Part shown: piece after piece, positions 43,545 to 55,289 of the stretch
How positions within the stretch are numbered: the first letter of the stretch is position 1
Layout of the letters: the number at the start of each line of letters is the position of its first letter
NCBI GenBank assembly: GCA_021399435.1
Contig: JAJTUP010000010.1
Location: 1,240,001-1,304,000 of the forward strand
Reading direction: 5' to 3'
Origin: Diaporthe sp. PMI_573
Lineage: Eukaryota > Ascomycota > Sordariomycetes > Diaporthales > Diaporthaceae
Length of the DNA stretch: 64,000 nucleotides
Position numbers and translations under genes: made by a program
Notes under the pieces: model-generated
The model's database searches: none
What the model was told of the DNA's origin: nothing
Seen by the model: only the letters and a program-made list of their open reading frames with translations

Positions 43545-45036
43545 ATGCCCGCCCTCGTCACAGAACACCGCCAGCATGGCATCACCAAGTTCACAAATTG
43601 CCGCCTCCTCAAGGGCGACCGGCTGGTCAGTGAGGACCTCTGGGTTAGCTCGGTGACGGGGAAGATCGTCGAGACCCAGCAGGCCTTCTACGACGACTTC
43701 GTCCTCCCCGACCAGACTGTCAACCTGGGCGGCCGCATCCTCTCGCCGGGCCTGATCGATGTGCAGCTCAACGGCGCCTTTGGCCTCAACTTCTCAACCG
43801 TCGTGCCGGACATGTCTCTGTACGGCAAGGCGGTGCGGGACCTGAACCGGAGGTTGGTCCAGACGGGAGTCACGTCCTATGTGCCCACCGTCACGACCCA
43901 GACGAGCGACCTGTACCGCAAGGTCCTGCCTCATCTGGCGCCGTCAGGCTCCAAGAGGATCGCTGACGACGGCGCCGAGTCCCTCGGCGCCCACTGCGAG
44001 GGGCCTTTCCTCAACCCGGGCAAGAACGGGATTCACAATGTCGAGGTGATGCGTGAGGCACACACCCTCAAGGACCTCGAGGACATGTACGGTGCCGAGA
44101 ACATCAACCCGGACGTGGCGCAAGGAGCCCTGCCCATAAGGATGATCACGGCGGCGCCGGAGCTGGGCGGTATGACGCAGCTCATCACAGAGCTGCAGTC
44201 TCGCGGCATCATTTTCTCCATCGGCCACTCGGAGGCGACCTACGAGGAGGCGTCTGCTGCCGTCGCCAGCGGCGCCACCATGATCACGCACCTCTTCAAC
44301 GCCATGCGGCCGCTGCACCACCGGAACCCGGGAATCTTTGGCGTTCTGGGCACCGCCGAGAGCCTGCCTCGCCCCTACTTTGGCATCATCGCCGACGGCA
44401 TCCACCTGCATCCCACAACCATCAAGATCGCCCACAACGCACATCCTGACGGGTTCATCCTCGTCACCGACGCCATGCACATGGTTGGTCTGCCGGATGG
44501 GAGGTACAGGTGGACGAATGGCGAGGGCGAGCACCACATCGTCAAGAAGGGTTACGTCCTCACACTCGAGGGGACGGACAGCATAGCAGGGAGGTGAGTT
44601 GCCCTGAAAAGAGTTCCCGATGACCTGCAGTCCCCCCTCCCCTTTCACAAAAAAAAAAAAAAAAGACCAGGCCGGCCATGCTGACTTTCACACCCTTCAC
44701 CCTTGAAACAGCTCCATCACCCTCATCGAATGCGTGAACAACTTCCTCAAGTGGTCCGGTACCAGCATCCCCAGCGTCCTAATGGCGGTGACGTCCACCC
44801 CGGCCGAGATGCTGGGCCTGGCCGGTGTCAAGGGCTCCCTGGAGGCTAGTGCCGACGCCGACCTCGTCATCTTCTCCGAGGAAGTGGCAGCCGACGGCGC
44901 CGTCCAGCTGGTCGCCGACGAGGTGTGGAAGTTTGGCAGCCGCGTCTTCCACAAGAGCGACCCCTTCTCGCCCGTCTACTCGCCCATCGATAGCTCGCCC
45001 GTCCCGTCTTCTCCCGAGCCTGAGTTCGCGCTATGA
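43545..45036 (+). CDS. dac1: N-acetylglucosamine-6-phosphate deacetylase
   Basis: Two exons (43545-44593 and 44712-45036) give 457 residues. The intron has a GTGAGT donor and an AACAG acceptor and holds a 16-base A-run. The enzyme is a metal-dependent amidohydrolase that removes acetate from GlcNAc-6-phosphate in the cytosol. Motifs are LSPGLIDVQLNGAFG, HCEGPFLNPGKNGIH (metal-binding Glu), IFSIGHSEATY (His), THLFNAMRPLHHR (His) and LVTDAMHMVG (catalytic Asp). The C-terminal GSLEASADADLV block completes the fold. The last ~25 residues are Ser/Pro-rich. It makes the substrate for the deaminase at the other end of the cluster and uses the product of the kinase. Confidence 0.95.
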
Positions 45037-45746
45037 TGTGGGCGCGTCAGTGAGAAGGGACTGAGGGTGAGAGGTGAAAAGGATTGGTGTGTTTTGCGGT
45101 CGGTATAGTCAGGCATTGGTGTGGTTTGTGACGAGTACCAGTAAAGGTGCAATTGTAAATCTCAAATTTGTATCATTGAAGAATCAGCCAGTGATCGTGG
45201 GTGGGTCGGGTCATATAGCCATAGAATGGAACGGCGAGCTCGTTATTGTAGACAAGAATTTCAAGTCAAAGAGAGCGTTTGAATAGACGAGAGAGGATTC
45301 TTAGGAGTTGGGGCTTTTTTTCTCTCTCCCCCTAAAATCAGGCTCCCAATAAACCACGTGGGCACTCCTCACTACTCAACCTCCTATAGAGAAACATCCT
45401 ATAGGTAATCTAATGTAGAAGAGCATCCCATAGGAGGCTGTCCTATGGGATACCTTCCTTTGGGGTATAGAGGTGACCAGGTAGATACCTAGGTAGTGAT
45501 CAAGCTACAGGGGGCTCTGCAGCGAAGGTTTGCGATTTCTGAAGATGTGGCGGCTGAAATAATGTACGTGAAGTGTGTAGTTGGAAGCAAAAGACTGTGA
45601 CTGCATGCTAATTTTACAGGGCTGAGGTATCATTTCTGTGGATCGTTCAAGCGAGTCGCACAGGATAAACTACAAAACAAATATAGGATGCCGAGGTTTT
45701 ACATCTCTGGTTTCCTTCCATTTCCGTCCTTCCTTACTTTACACTC
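45037..45746. other. 3' spacer between deacetylase and giant-protein genes
   Basis: No gene. It holds the second CCTATAG element (45368-45475) and AT-rich 3' flanks of two convergent genes. Confidence 0.5.
45368..45475 (+). repeat. Dispersed CCTATAG element, copy 2
   Basis: Starts with 22 bases nearly identical to 38116-38137, followed by several TCCTATAGG / CCCATAGGA / CCTATGGGA units that form short inverted repeats. The two copies bracket the NGS1-DAC1 part of the cluster in the same orientation. Confidence 0.6.
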
Positions 45747-48700
45747 TCAGTAGATAAACTTAATGCTAGATCCCACAGGCTTCCTTTCTGTGGGAGTATC
45801 CGCGCTGACGAGGCTATCCCTCAGTCTGACCACTGACGACTCGACCTCACTCATCTCGGAGACGGACTGGAAAGTGTCTGCACGCTTCAGACGCTGACCG
45901 ACGGGAGAATCCAATGTGGAGCCCGTGGGTGTCACGGCCTGTGCCTGGGCGACGGATACCATTGTCAGAGGGGCGAGTGGGACAGCCGGGGTGACGTCGA
46001 CAGGTTCGAACTCAAAGTCGAAGGTTTGCTCAGGAACTTCCAGTGTTTCCTCTGTAGAAGAGAGTAACGGAGCCAGTGGCGATTTTGGGGTGACATCAAC
46101 GGGCGCGAAAGAGTTCCTCGCCCACTGCTCCGCAAATAGACGCTCCTGCTCAAGTGCCTCGATCCGTGCGAGCAGTGCTGGGTCCATCGTCGCCTCGACG
46201 TTTGTATGAAACTCTTCCTTCTCATCCACCATGCGATCGACATAGGTGGGAGTCATGTCTGCATCCTGGGAATTGATTTCACGAGATGGTTCACCGTCAC
46301 TCGAAAGCCACGATCGGTCCATAGCCGGGTGGAGATTGTCCGCTGGATATGTGGAATTACCCGAGCCGAAGAAGACAGGATGCACGGAAGCAACATCGTA
46401 CGTGTAGCCAGTAGCAGCAGGGTGTACAATCGTTGCACTGGAGGTCAACGATGATGCGGCAAATACGGGGTGGCGCCTCGAGACATCAAAAGAGTTGCCG
46501 TAGCTCTTTGACGTAGCTTCAGCTAAAGCATTGTCCCAGTCCGCAGCACTTGCCTGAGCAATCGTCCTGCGATTCGAAGTGGGAGCAGCCGGGTAACTGG
46601 CAGCTATAGCCTTGTCGAGTTCTGCGTCCCACTGCTGAGTAGTCACCGCGTTCCGTGGAGACATCGGATAGCTGGCCGCGAGGGCTTGTCGGAGAGCAGC
46701 GTCCCAATCCATTGCCGAAGCAGCAACTGACCGATGGTGCCTTTGAGGAGGCGCAGTTGATCTTAATACGGGAGCAAGAACCCTGGAGGCTTTGTCCTTG
46801 GGGCTGGGCATCGGCGACATCCAGTTGCGTTCGGTCTGAGGCGCACCATCAGCGACCCAAAGCGTTGTTGAGTTCAGCTTGTCAACCGGCCTCCGGTCTG
46901 CTGGGCGGGGCTTGCGGCTCATGTCAACAGCGGCGGGAGCTTGAGAAGACCTCCTGAAGTCCGGGCGACTAGTGTTGGGATTGAACAGGCCCGAGTCGGC
47001 GAGCAATTTTGGTGATACTGGTGCTGACCAGAGCAGTTTAGTTGCCTCGGGTTGGTCGAAAGCATCCGTGACAGGGGATGCAACACGTGTCACAGGAGCA
47101 GACAACGTCCTCGGTGCCCACAGTTTGGAGGGTGAAGGAGATTCTTGGACTGACGGGGCTTGCCAAAGGTCGACGCTCTCAACAACAGCAGGCTCAGACT
47201 GGCGAGGCTTTGCCCGAGCAGTCGTCTTGACACTGTCGTAGCTATCCCACGCCTGAGGCTGAGGCAGACCGACGGTCTGCTCACCTCTGTTGGGTGGCGC
47301 AGTGGCCTGCCAGAGTCGCCGACTTGGAAGCTTTAACCAATTCCTCGGCGCAGACTCGACAGTCGAAGAAGCGCGCCACAGGTCGACGCTCTCGATAGTT
47401 ACGGGGCCAGACTGTCTAGGCTTTGACCGGATTGTTGACGCAACATGGTTGTAGCTGTCCCAGCTTTGAGGCTGAGGCAGACCGACAGAGTGCTCCCCTC
47501 TCTTTGGGCGGGCATTCACTTGCCACAGGCTGTGACTGGTAGCAATTGCTCTCGGCAACTTCAACCAATTCCTCGGACCAGGCTGCTCAACTGAAGGAGC
47601 CTGCCACAGGTTGACGCTCTCGATAACGGCAGGGCCGGACTGTCGTGGTTTGGAACGTAGAGTAGGCTTGGCACCATCATACTCATCCCAGTTGTGAGGA
47701 TGAGGCAACCCGATGTCATGCTCGCCGCGCTTCAGCCGCTCGACCACTTCCCACAGAGGTCTGGTAGACACAATTTTTGCCGGTGCCTCTAACCAATTTT
47801 TAGAACGACGAGTCTCGGACGTAGTCTGCCATAGGTTGCCGCTCTCGATGACGGCAGGCTCAGATTGACGAGGCTTTGCACGGACGGTAGACTTGGTGCT
47901 ATCGAGTGCCTCCCAGTTGTCAGGGTGTGGCAGACCGACACCATGATCGCCTTTCTGCGGTTGCTCTTCCACCTTCCAGAGCGAGTCGGTTATGGAAACA
48001 GCCCTCGACAGCTCCCTCAGGCCAGGAAGCCCCGTCGGCAGCCCCCGTGAGAGGGCCACTTCTGACGTTTCCTTCGGCGACGTTGGTTGGGATGACTCTA
48101 CACTGCTGGGTAAGGACCACATTGGAGACTTGGAGTCCACAGCCTCGGCCTGCGATGGGATCCAGAGGCTGTCGCTCTCGATCGGTGGAGGTTGCACAGG
48201 CATCCGAGGCTTAGCACGGGAGGTTTCCGTAGGTGCGTCGTAGTTGTGCCAGTCCTTGGGCTGGGGAAGACCCTTCGCGGCTAACGCCTGTTCCGTACTC
48301 CGCGTGGCCTGCCAAAGGGTCGACTGCGTCCTCTTGGGTGAATCCAGCTGCGGTAGCAGGGATGGCATTTCCTGGAGACCGTCCGGTTCTTCAATGCCAA
48401 CAAGAATCGTCTGACGAGCAATCCGAGCAGCCTCCTCCTCATCCGCATAGTCATCAACCACATAGCTTGTGGCATCTTCTGGCGGCGGGAACATGCTGTT
48501 GGTGGACGGAACTTGATCAGTCTTGAGCAAGCTTGCGATTTCCCATAACGTGGATTCATCAAATCCATCGTCGCTGTCCGACCCCATGTCGCTCGATGAG
48601 TCGCTTCCATCTTCGGCATCTTCGTCATAGTCGTCAAAGAAGGATGAAGAATACTCATCCGACTCGATTTGCCTGGCCCTCGCGTCTAGAGCCATGTTGA

Positions 48701-51700
48701 CGCTCCTGCCACCGGTAGACATGGTGCCTGGCATCGCCATGAAGAGTGATGGACGAGGTTGCACGGAAGCAACGTCAGACTTCTCGCCCCAGGGAAACTG
48801 AAAGATACCAAGAGTTCCTCGCTTGTCTGGAAGTGGTTGCGGATCCTCGACAATGTCTGGCAGCGCTGTGATCCTCTTGCTTCGCCGCGGTGGTCGTTGC
48901 GTCAACGGGCGGGATCCGGAAGCGGACCGTGAGCGCTGAATGCCGGGGTTGTAGTAGCTGGGAGCCTGACGCCTTCCGATAGTGGGCGGTTGAGACGATG
49001 TTTTTAGGGCTTCCACTTCAGCTGGAGACCTCCAGAGACCGGATAGACCGGTCTCGCTTGGCGAAGTCGGCTTCTGCCACAGCTGTGTGGACTCAATGGG
49101 CATTATAGAGCTCTCCTTTCGCTGAGCTGGGCGTACCGAGAGTCCTGGCAGGGGAGGCTCCTGACGCGGTAAATGTTGCTCATACGGTCGCTGTGGCCGC
49201 ACCCACATCAAACCGCTCTCAGGCTTGGGCTCCCCACGAGGGGTCCAGAGAAGTTGTGAGGCCCCAGCAGACCGCTCCGTCTCTTCCGCCTGATGATTGA
49301 CACGTGCCTCGAGGAGTGCTGCCAGATTGCGCCTGGATTCGATCTCTGCCTCCGACTCGTCAGAGTCGGGGGGCGTTGGGCTGCCCAAGTCGGCCTTAGC
49401 CACGGAGAGGAAGTTTAAACTGCGCTTGTGAATGAGCTCATTGGCGTTCTCCATGTACTCCATCTGTGCCTCTGCCAGCCTCCTTTGCCAGAGACTCGCG
49501 CGGTTCCTGCTATCATCGCTCTCGCGCGACGAAGACCGCGTGGACGAGATGCTACCCATACGTGCACGGCGTGATGCTCTGCGATCTACAGCGATGCTCT
49601 CCTTCGATTTTGTTGAAGAGTTCCTGGAAAGAGCCTCGGCCGGTGACGTAGGAACAGCTTCAGAATTGCGACGGGACTGCGCGGTGGGCGAGACAGTGGA
49701 GAACGAGTCTCGCGAAAGGTCGTGCTGCATTCCATGCCACCTTGTCTCTTGCTGTCCCATCTCTGCCTCCAAGTCGTTCAAGAGTGCGAGTCGACCGTGC
49801 CCGGGGCTATCGGCAGCACCTGGGCCTGGCTGCTCGTATTTCTTCAGCTGTGCTTGAATCATCATAAGAGCCTCTTCAGGGGACGGAAGAGGCGATGGCT
49901 CGGCAGCTTTTACGAGAACAGCTTGCTTGGCTGTGGTCGGTCGGTCGCTTAGCACTAGAGGAACTGGTGGCGGGCCTCTCCTCGAACGGGCCTTGTCGGG
50001 CCGCGACGAGAAACTGAGGGTCTCGTCTCCCACTCGCCGGTAGAACTGACCAGAAGAAACTCTAGATGCGACTGGGCTTTCCTCCTCGGTATTTGCACGC
50101 GCCTTGCCCTTGGGCTGCAGGTCTCGCGCCACGGATGCGTCGAGCATAAAAATCATCTCCTCGCTGTTGGTCATCGCCGAAACGGCCCTCTGGTCTTGGC
50201 CAGAGAGTTTATCTGCCTTCCCAACCTCGATGGCTCGGGCCTGGTGAACTGTCAAGCCTATCTGCTGAACTGGAGCCGGAGAATGGACCGTGCCCCATTC
50301 CGTAGTTGCATCGTCCGCAGTGCTATTATCCGTCGTTGACGCTGACCTAATACTGAATCGGGCGGGCAAAACCGGTGAGGATGCTCGCTTGCCATTTCCT
50401 GTTGTTGCCACAGACTGCTTCTTCTCGTCCACCAGGTTCTCCTCGGCCATCACATCTTGGCCAGCCTCTGACAGAAGACTCTGGTACGCAGTGGCATTCG
50501 GTCGGTCACGGCTCGCCTCCATGGATACTTCTCGTTGGGATGCCTCCTCTGGCTCGTCAAAGAGGCTCCTTGTCTGCACTGACGTCGTCGTCCTCTTGGA
50601 GTCTCGGTATTGGTTGTTGTAGCCCAGGTTATCCGTCAGTGTCGGTGAGCTACTTATGAACGAGACGGGCATCCCAGGCAATGATGGTACCGACGATCTT
50701 CTGCGTGCACTCCCCTCTGCATTAGGTGGCTGTGGGAAGAGCAGGGTCATTTTCTCATCATATGTCATGCTCTTCGTATCATTGGGCTTCGGCCGAGTAG
50801 CGTAGCTAGGGACCTCTTGGGAAGGAGGTAGAGGTAAGGGAGGGAGATTTGTCGGACTTCCTGGCACGGTCTGCAGCATAGATTTCACGGTGCGGATAGA
50901 CCCGGCTGACTTCGATTTCCTGTGACCCTTTGCTGGCGCAATTGGGGGGAAGTACGTATCCATGCCTGATGTATTGCTTCTTCTTGGGATTGGTCTCGGC
51001 CGATGAACGATCGAATTCGAAGTCCCAGGCGTCTCAGGTATCGCAGGCGTTGCTTCCGGGTCCGCAGGTGCCGTGTTGATCGGCGGTGGGACAGCCGCCT
51101 TCGGACCTCGCTCCCTAGCATCTCCCATGACACTTTCGACGTAGTTCGGGTCGTCGTAGACGATGTTGTTGACGAACATGACTGTTTGCTGCCTCTGAGG
51201 CCGCGATTCACCTGGCGGCCTCCTCACAGACATTGCTCTCGGGTTCCCAGGGAGGCCATTTGTCGGTCGTCTCTGCAGGGGCGTCTTTGCTGGCTCGGGG
51301 GCTGTAGTTTCGGGCGATGGAGGTAGTTGCCGAGATGGTGGGATATCTGTCCTGATAGCAACATCTTGATTCTTAGCCACAGCGCGAGCCGCGGACTTTT
51401 GTGGGGGGGAAGGCGGTCGACTCGATGCTGAGACAGCGACCGATTGTGCCGAGGTCTGCGAGGCCGACGGCGCATGTCTTGGTGATCTTCTCCGGAGTTC
51501 CTCGCCACCAGGCGAAAGTTGAGAGCCAGTCGTAACCCCTGTGGCAGATGCGGCACCATTGGGCAAAGCAGGCAAAGATGCCTGCCTAACTACTTCCTTG
51601 CGGACAGTACTCGTTGCCCGCATAACCCCCTGCGCCGGCTCGATGGCCGCAGCAGCTGTCTCATTCCGAGCAGTCGACACTTGACTCTGGCTCGCGAGGA

Positions 51701-53125
51701 GCGCCCTCCTCTCTCTCTCCATCTTTGCCGCTGTGTCGAGATCGGTTGTGGCTACCTTGTCCAACGGATTCGAGCCGCCTTCCTGGAGGACAGGAGCTGA
51801 TATAGCCAGTTTTCCAACCATGACCGTCTTTGCTGGTCCTGCACCAGCGTTCGAAAACAGCGTCCTAGGCTTGTTTTGTGGCTTCTCCTGCTGCCGTCCA
51901 TCGCGAGGGTTGATGGGTGCCGTGGCCGCCCGCATTGGAGGGAACAACTGGCCCTGGACTGGTACCCCACCAACGCCCTGGCCTGACATGCTGGGGTTCG
52001 TGATACTCGGCAAGCCCTGGTTTGGAAACGGTACTTGTCTCGGCTGGATGAATGCGGTGCTGGAAGTGATCTGCTCATTCTTGAGATCTTCGTATCGGCT
52101 CGGCGGGTATTCGTTGGAGCCGGAAGTAGAAATGGACCGCGCAGCCACAATCTGTCTTGGTGATGGTGCTTCTGGTACGTTCCGTTCTCTATCCCTCGGC
52201 TTTCGGTCCGCGAAAGCGCTTGTGCTCGCGGTCACAATAACTATTACTGTCAGGGGACGACGTGCAAGGCATGATGAAGAGTAACAGGACTTACTGAGTA
52301 GGATGGTGAGACCACCTGCTGGGACTGTGCTCCTGAATATGTAGTCGGTAGTGAATATGCCGAGTAGCATGGCCACGCTTGTCTGTATGCTTGTCAGTAC
52401 ACACCATGATGACGGGACCTGATGGGTCGTGACCAGACTGACCGCCATCCATATCGTCAGACCAATGAGCGTGGCAACAACAGCCTTGCTTCGGGCCGAG
52501 TCTTGGCCACCGTCTTGCATCTTCTTGATCAGCCCGACAGAAATGGCCCGCCCGGCCAGAATTGTGACAATCACCGCATCCACCACTACCAATGTGATGG
52601 CAAGGGCCAGAACGGATGAAACCGGCACACAAACGGTGTTGAATTGCGGTCTTGAAAGACCGACAAAAACGGCCCCCAAGACGAAGCGAATGCCCAAGAA
52701 GACTTGCGGAATTATCTGGCCGGTCGATGCCCGAGTCCCATCGTTGATAACCCAAAGTGAATGTTGTTCAATCGAATATCGCGCAAGTTGGTCAAACATG
52801 GTGGTGAATACGATGGCGATCTGGCACGAATTCTCGGCGGCCGGATCTATTAGGGTTGTGATGAAGCCAACTTGGGCCCATGTGGCGGCGCTGAATAGAA
52901 ATATAGCGAGGACCAGCCTCTTGCCGTCTCGAAAGATCGACGAGCCATGGCCCCTGACGTTGAGAAATAGGGCCGCCGATGCCGCGTTCACAACGATACC
53001 ACTGCCAGTGCTCGTCAGCCTCGATCCGACACCACAACCGCCGTCTCATTCCGCTGGAGGAAGGGGCCAGCGACTCACAATGCAAAGGCGGCAACGAGGG
53101 CCGAGGTTGTTCCAGATATCGCCAT
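45747..53125 (-). CDS. Giant multi-pass membrane protein with repeat-rich disordered tail, unknown function
   Basis: Three exons (53125-53079, 53001-52295, 52246-45747) give 2417 residues. The first intron has GTGAGT and TGGCAG ends and supplies the only good start (MAISGTTSALVAAF). The second is a 48-nt in-frame intron with GTAAGT and GACAG ends. The first ~265 residues hold about seven hydrophobic helices (roughly 6-30, 45-67, 115-132, 142-165, 188-208, 216-238, 245-262). The remaining ~2150 residues are Ser/Pro/Glu-rich and probably cytoplasmic. Within them are five copies of a GLPxPxxW block; the last four are spaced about 72-75 residues apart and each is followed by KPRQSxPAxxES and LWQ (about residues 1580-1950). 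Three copies of WDxALxxAxxxSY also occur (about 2095-2165). No known domain is recognised. The layout suggests a membrane-tethered scaffold. Confidence 0.8.
46440..46715 (-). repeat. Three WDxALxxAxxxSY protein repeats in the giant gene
   Basis: The coding strand encodes MDWDAALRQALAASYP, QQWDAELDKAIAASYP and ADWDNALAEATSKSY, spaced about 27-30 residues. These look like short amphipathic helices. Confidence 0.8.
47140..48290 (-). repeat. Tandem GLPxPxxW / KPRQS repeats in the giant gene
   Basis: Blocks GLPQPKDWHNYD, GLPHPDNWEALD, GLPHPHNWDEYD, GLPQPQSWDSYN and GLPQPQAWDSYD occur in order. The last four units are about 215-230 bp long and also share RGE(H/Q), KPRQS and ESV(N/D)LW blocks. Confidence 0.85.
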
Positions 53126-55289
53126 GATGGCGACGCCAGCTGGCGAAAGGGGGTATGAAGAAAGGCCAGCCCAGTCAATGGGTGATTCGAAGCGAACGAA
53201 AAGGGTATCAAGAGACGCATTAACACTTCATCATTTCATGGTGATCCTCCGCGCAGTCAACATATCGACGACACTCTCACGTACTCGCGCCTGTCATCCT
53301 CGTCACTTCCCGTTGTGATGGATGATGCAGCAGAGAAGTGAGCAGAGGGAGAAGAGACCTGCGAGACTGGGATCACACAAGGACCGGACGGGCGTGTCCA
53401 GCAGCAGTCACGACAAAGTGGGGACGCTGGATCTGAAGCATGCGAAACTAGGAGCGGAGTGGATGCTGCAGATGGCAGGGAAACATTGGCAGCCGGATCT
53501 CAACATTGAGGGTGCTATCAAGGAGTGGCTCCGACGATGGTGTGGATATGTTAGGGAGGCCCCCATCTCGCTCGTCGGGCTGGTACCTGGAATAGACTGA
53601 GCAGCCAATCCGGTAGCGAGGCTAGGGTGAGGCTCAAACCCGTGGAACAGGGACAGGCTCGAGACATGGCATGCTCAATGATCATGCTGGGCAAGGGAAG
53701 CGCCACGGCAGGTCACGGCAGGCTACGGCAGGCTTGAGTGGATGGGATGGATGGTGATGGGCGCCAAAAAGACGAGTCCTTCCTGGGTAAGGGGCAGGCG
53801 CCCGCGGCAGACAGCAGGGGATGTGGCGGCGCCAAGTCTCTCAGAATGGAAGGTGGATTGTGCCACCGGTGTGGCATCGTGACCCATGTGCTCTGCGTTT
53901 CACTTGAAACCCTAGACGTCAGAAGCGAGCCGGCGCAAGGCTCGTCGTCCGGTCAAGGAGGAGGTTTAGCCGGATTTGGAACGATCGCCACTGCATCAGC
54001 ACTATTCAGACCAGATTGACTTTGGTGGCCCGGTCCCTGGAGAGTTGATGGGTGGATGAATTGTATCCGGGCGATCGTGAGGCCGACCGGTTTTGCGAAG
54101 CACCCTGGCACCCTCATTGTGTGCGGAATCACGATGGTGGTCAGTGCGTTGACGATACAGCTGCTAACGACGAGAGGTCCGTGTGGTGGTGGGAGGCAAG
54201 GGTCCAAGGAGCAGCCGGTAGCCGAGACTGACAGGACTGGTGTTCCATGTCTTGCTTGCACTTGGTAGACTCACCACGCGGCAAACAGGCCAAGGTTTGT
54301 TCTGCAGTGGAACACCAGCTGCAGGAACGGAACAACGGGACCTAAGGAGAAGCTGCTGTTAAAACAACCCAGATAGAGAGACGGCCACAGGGAAGCCAGG
54401 AGACCGGACGACACTTGGCCTTTGTCGATTTGGTAGCTCCCAGCGACGAGCGATCAGAATGGCGCCGGTGTTGACGGCACGCACTTCTTTACTGTTTTGC
54501 GGATCACGACCTTGCCTGTCGTCCACCACCACCAATCCCATCGATCAAGGGAGTCAATCTTGATTCGTTGCTTGGAATGGACACGGGCGTACCCGTCGCT
54601 GCAACCGTAGATAGGGTTTTGGCCGAGGAAGATCAGAGGAGACAGTTGAATTCTGCTGACATCGCTGTCCCGCGATTGAGTTTTACTTGGGCTTTGGGCC
54701 GGAACAGAGTGCACACAGGATCCAGGCTCGCGGGACCCCTTCGCACCTGGCAGAGTTCCTCGAGACTTCCAAGCTCCTTCCACGGCTAATTGCCAGTCTG
54801 CCGGGCTGTCACTCTACGTACACAGCAGACCTGCAGTACTGTTATCTAGCGGAATGACAACGGACTGAAACCTACGGCCGGGCCGCTAGGGACCCCGTGC
54901 ACAGCTCCGTTTCAGTTCGCGGCTAGTACCAAGGCACATGCAATTGGCCTCCGTTCGCCACGCCGCTTCGGGTATTTGATTTTTCAATGCTCAGAGCTCT
55001 CAATTCTCAATCACAACCTCACCGTGCCTACCTCGGCTGATCTCACCACCCAGGTGCCAGGAACCTGCCCCTGAGGCCATCATACACTTAGCTACACCTC
55101 ATCGGCATCCACTTTGCTCAGGTAACCAGGGCCTAGACCAATGGTTCTCGTGTACCCGTCGATTATCACACGACATCGGTCCATCTACCCACAGAACACC
55201 CAGCTGTCAAGTTTCATCCACAATGAACCTCGAGGCGATGCTACGACGAGGTATGATCTTGCAGGCTCCGGTTGCTGCACTTGGGTCAG
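53126..55289. other. Intergenic, 2.2 kb without a supported gene
   Basis: Short frames only, with no domain, start or splice pattern I can support. The part near 53700-53740 has a GGCAGG(C/T)-like short repeat. Confidence 0.5.

Noticed and set aside
43944..44648. 234-codon minus-strand ORF opposite the deacetylase gene
   Set aside because: Antisense shadow; the plus strand carries all catalytic motifs.
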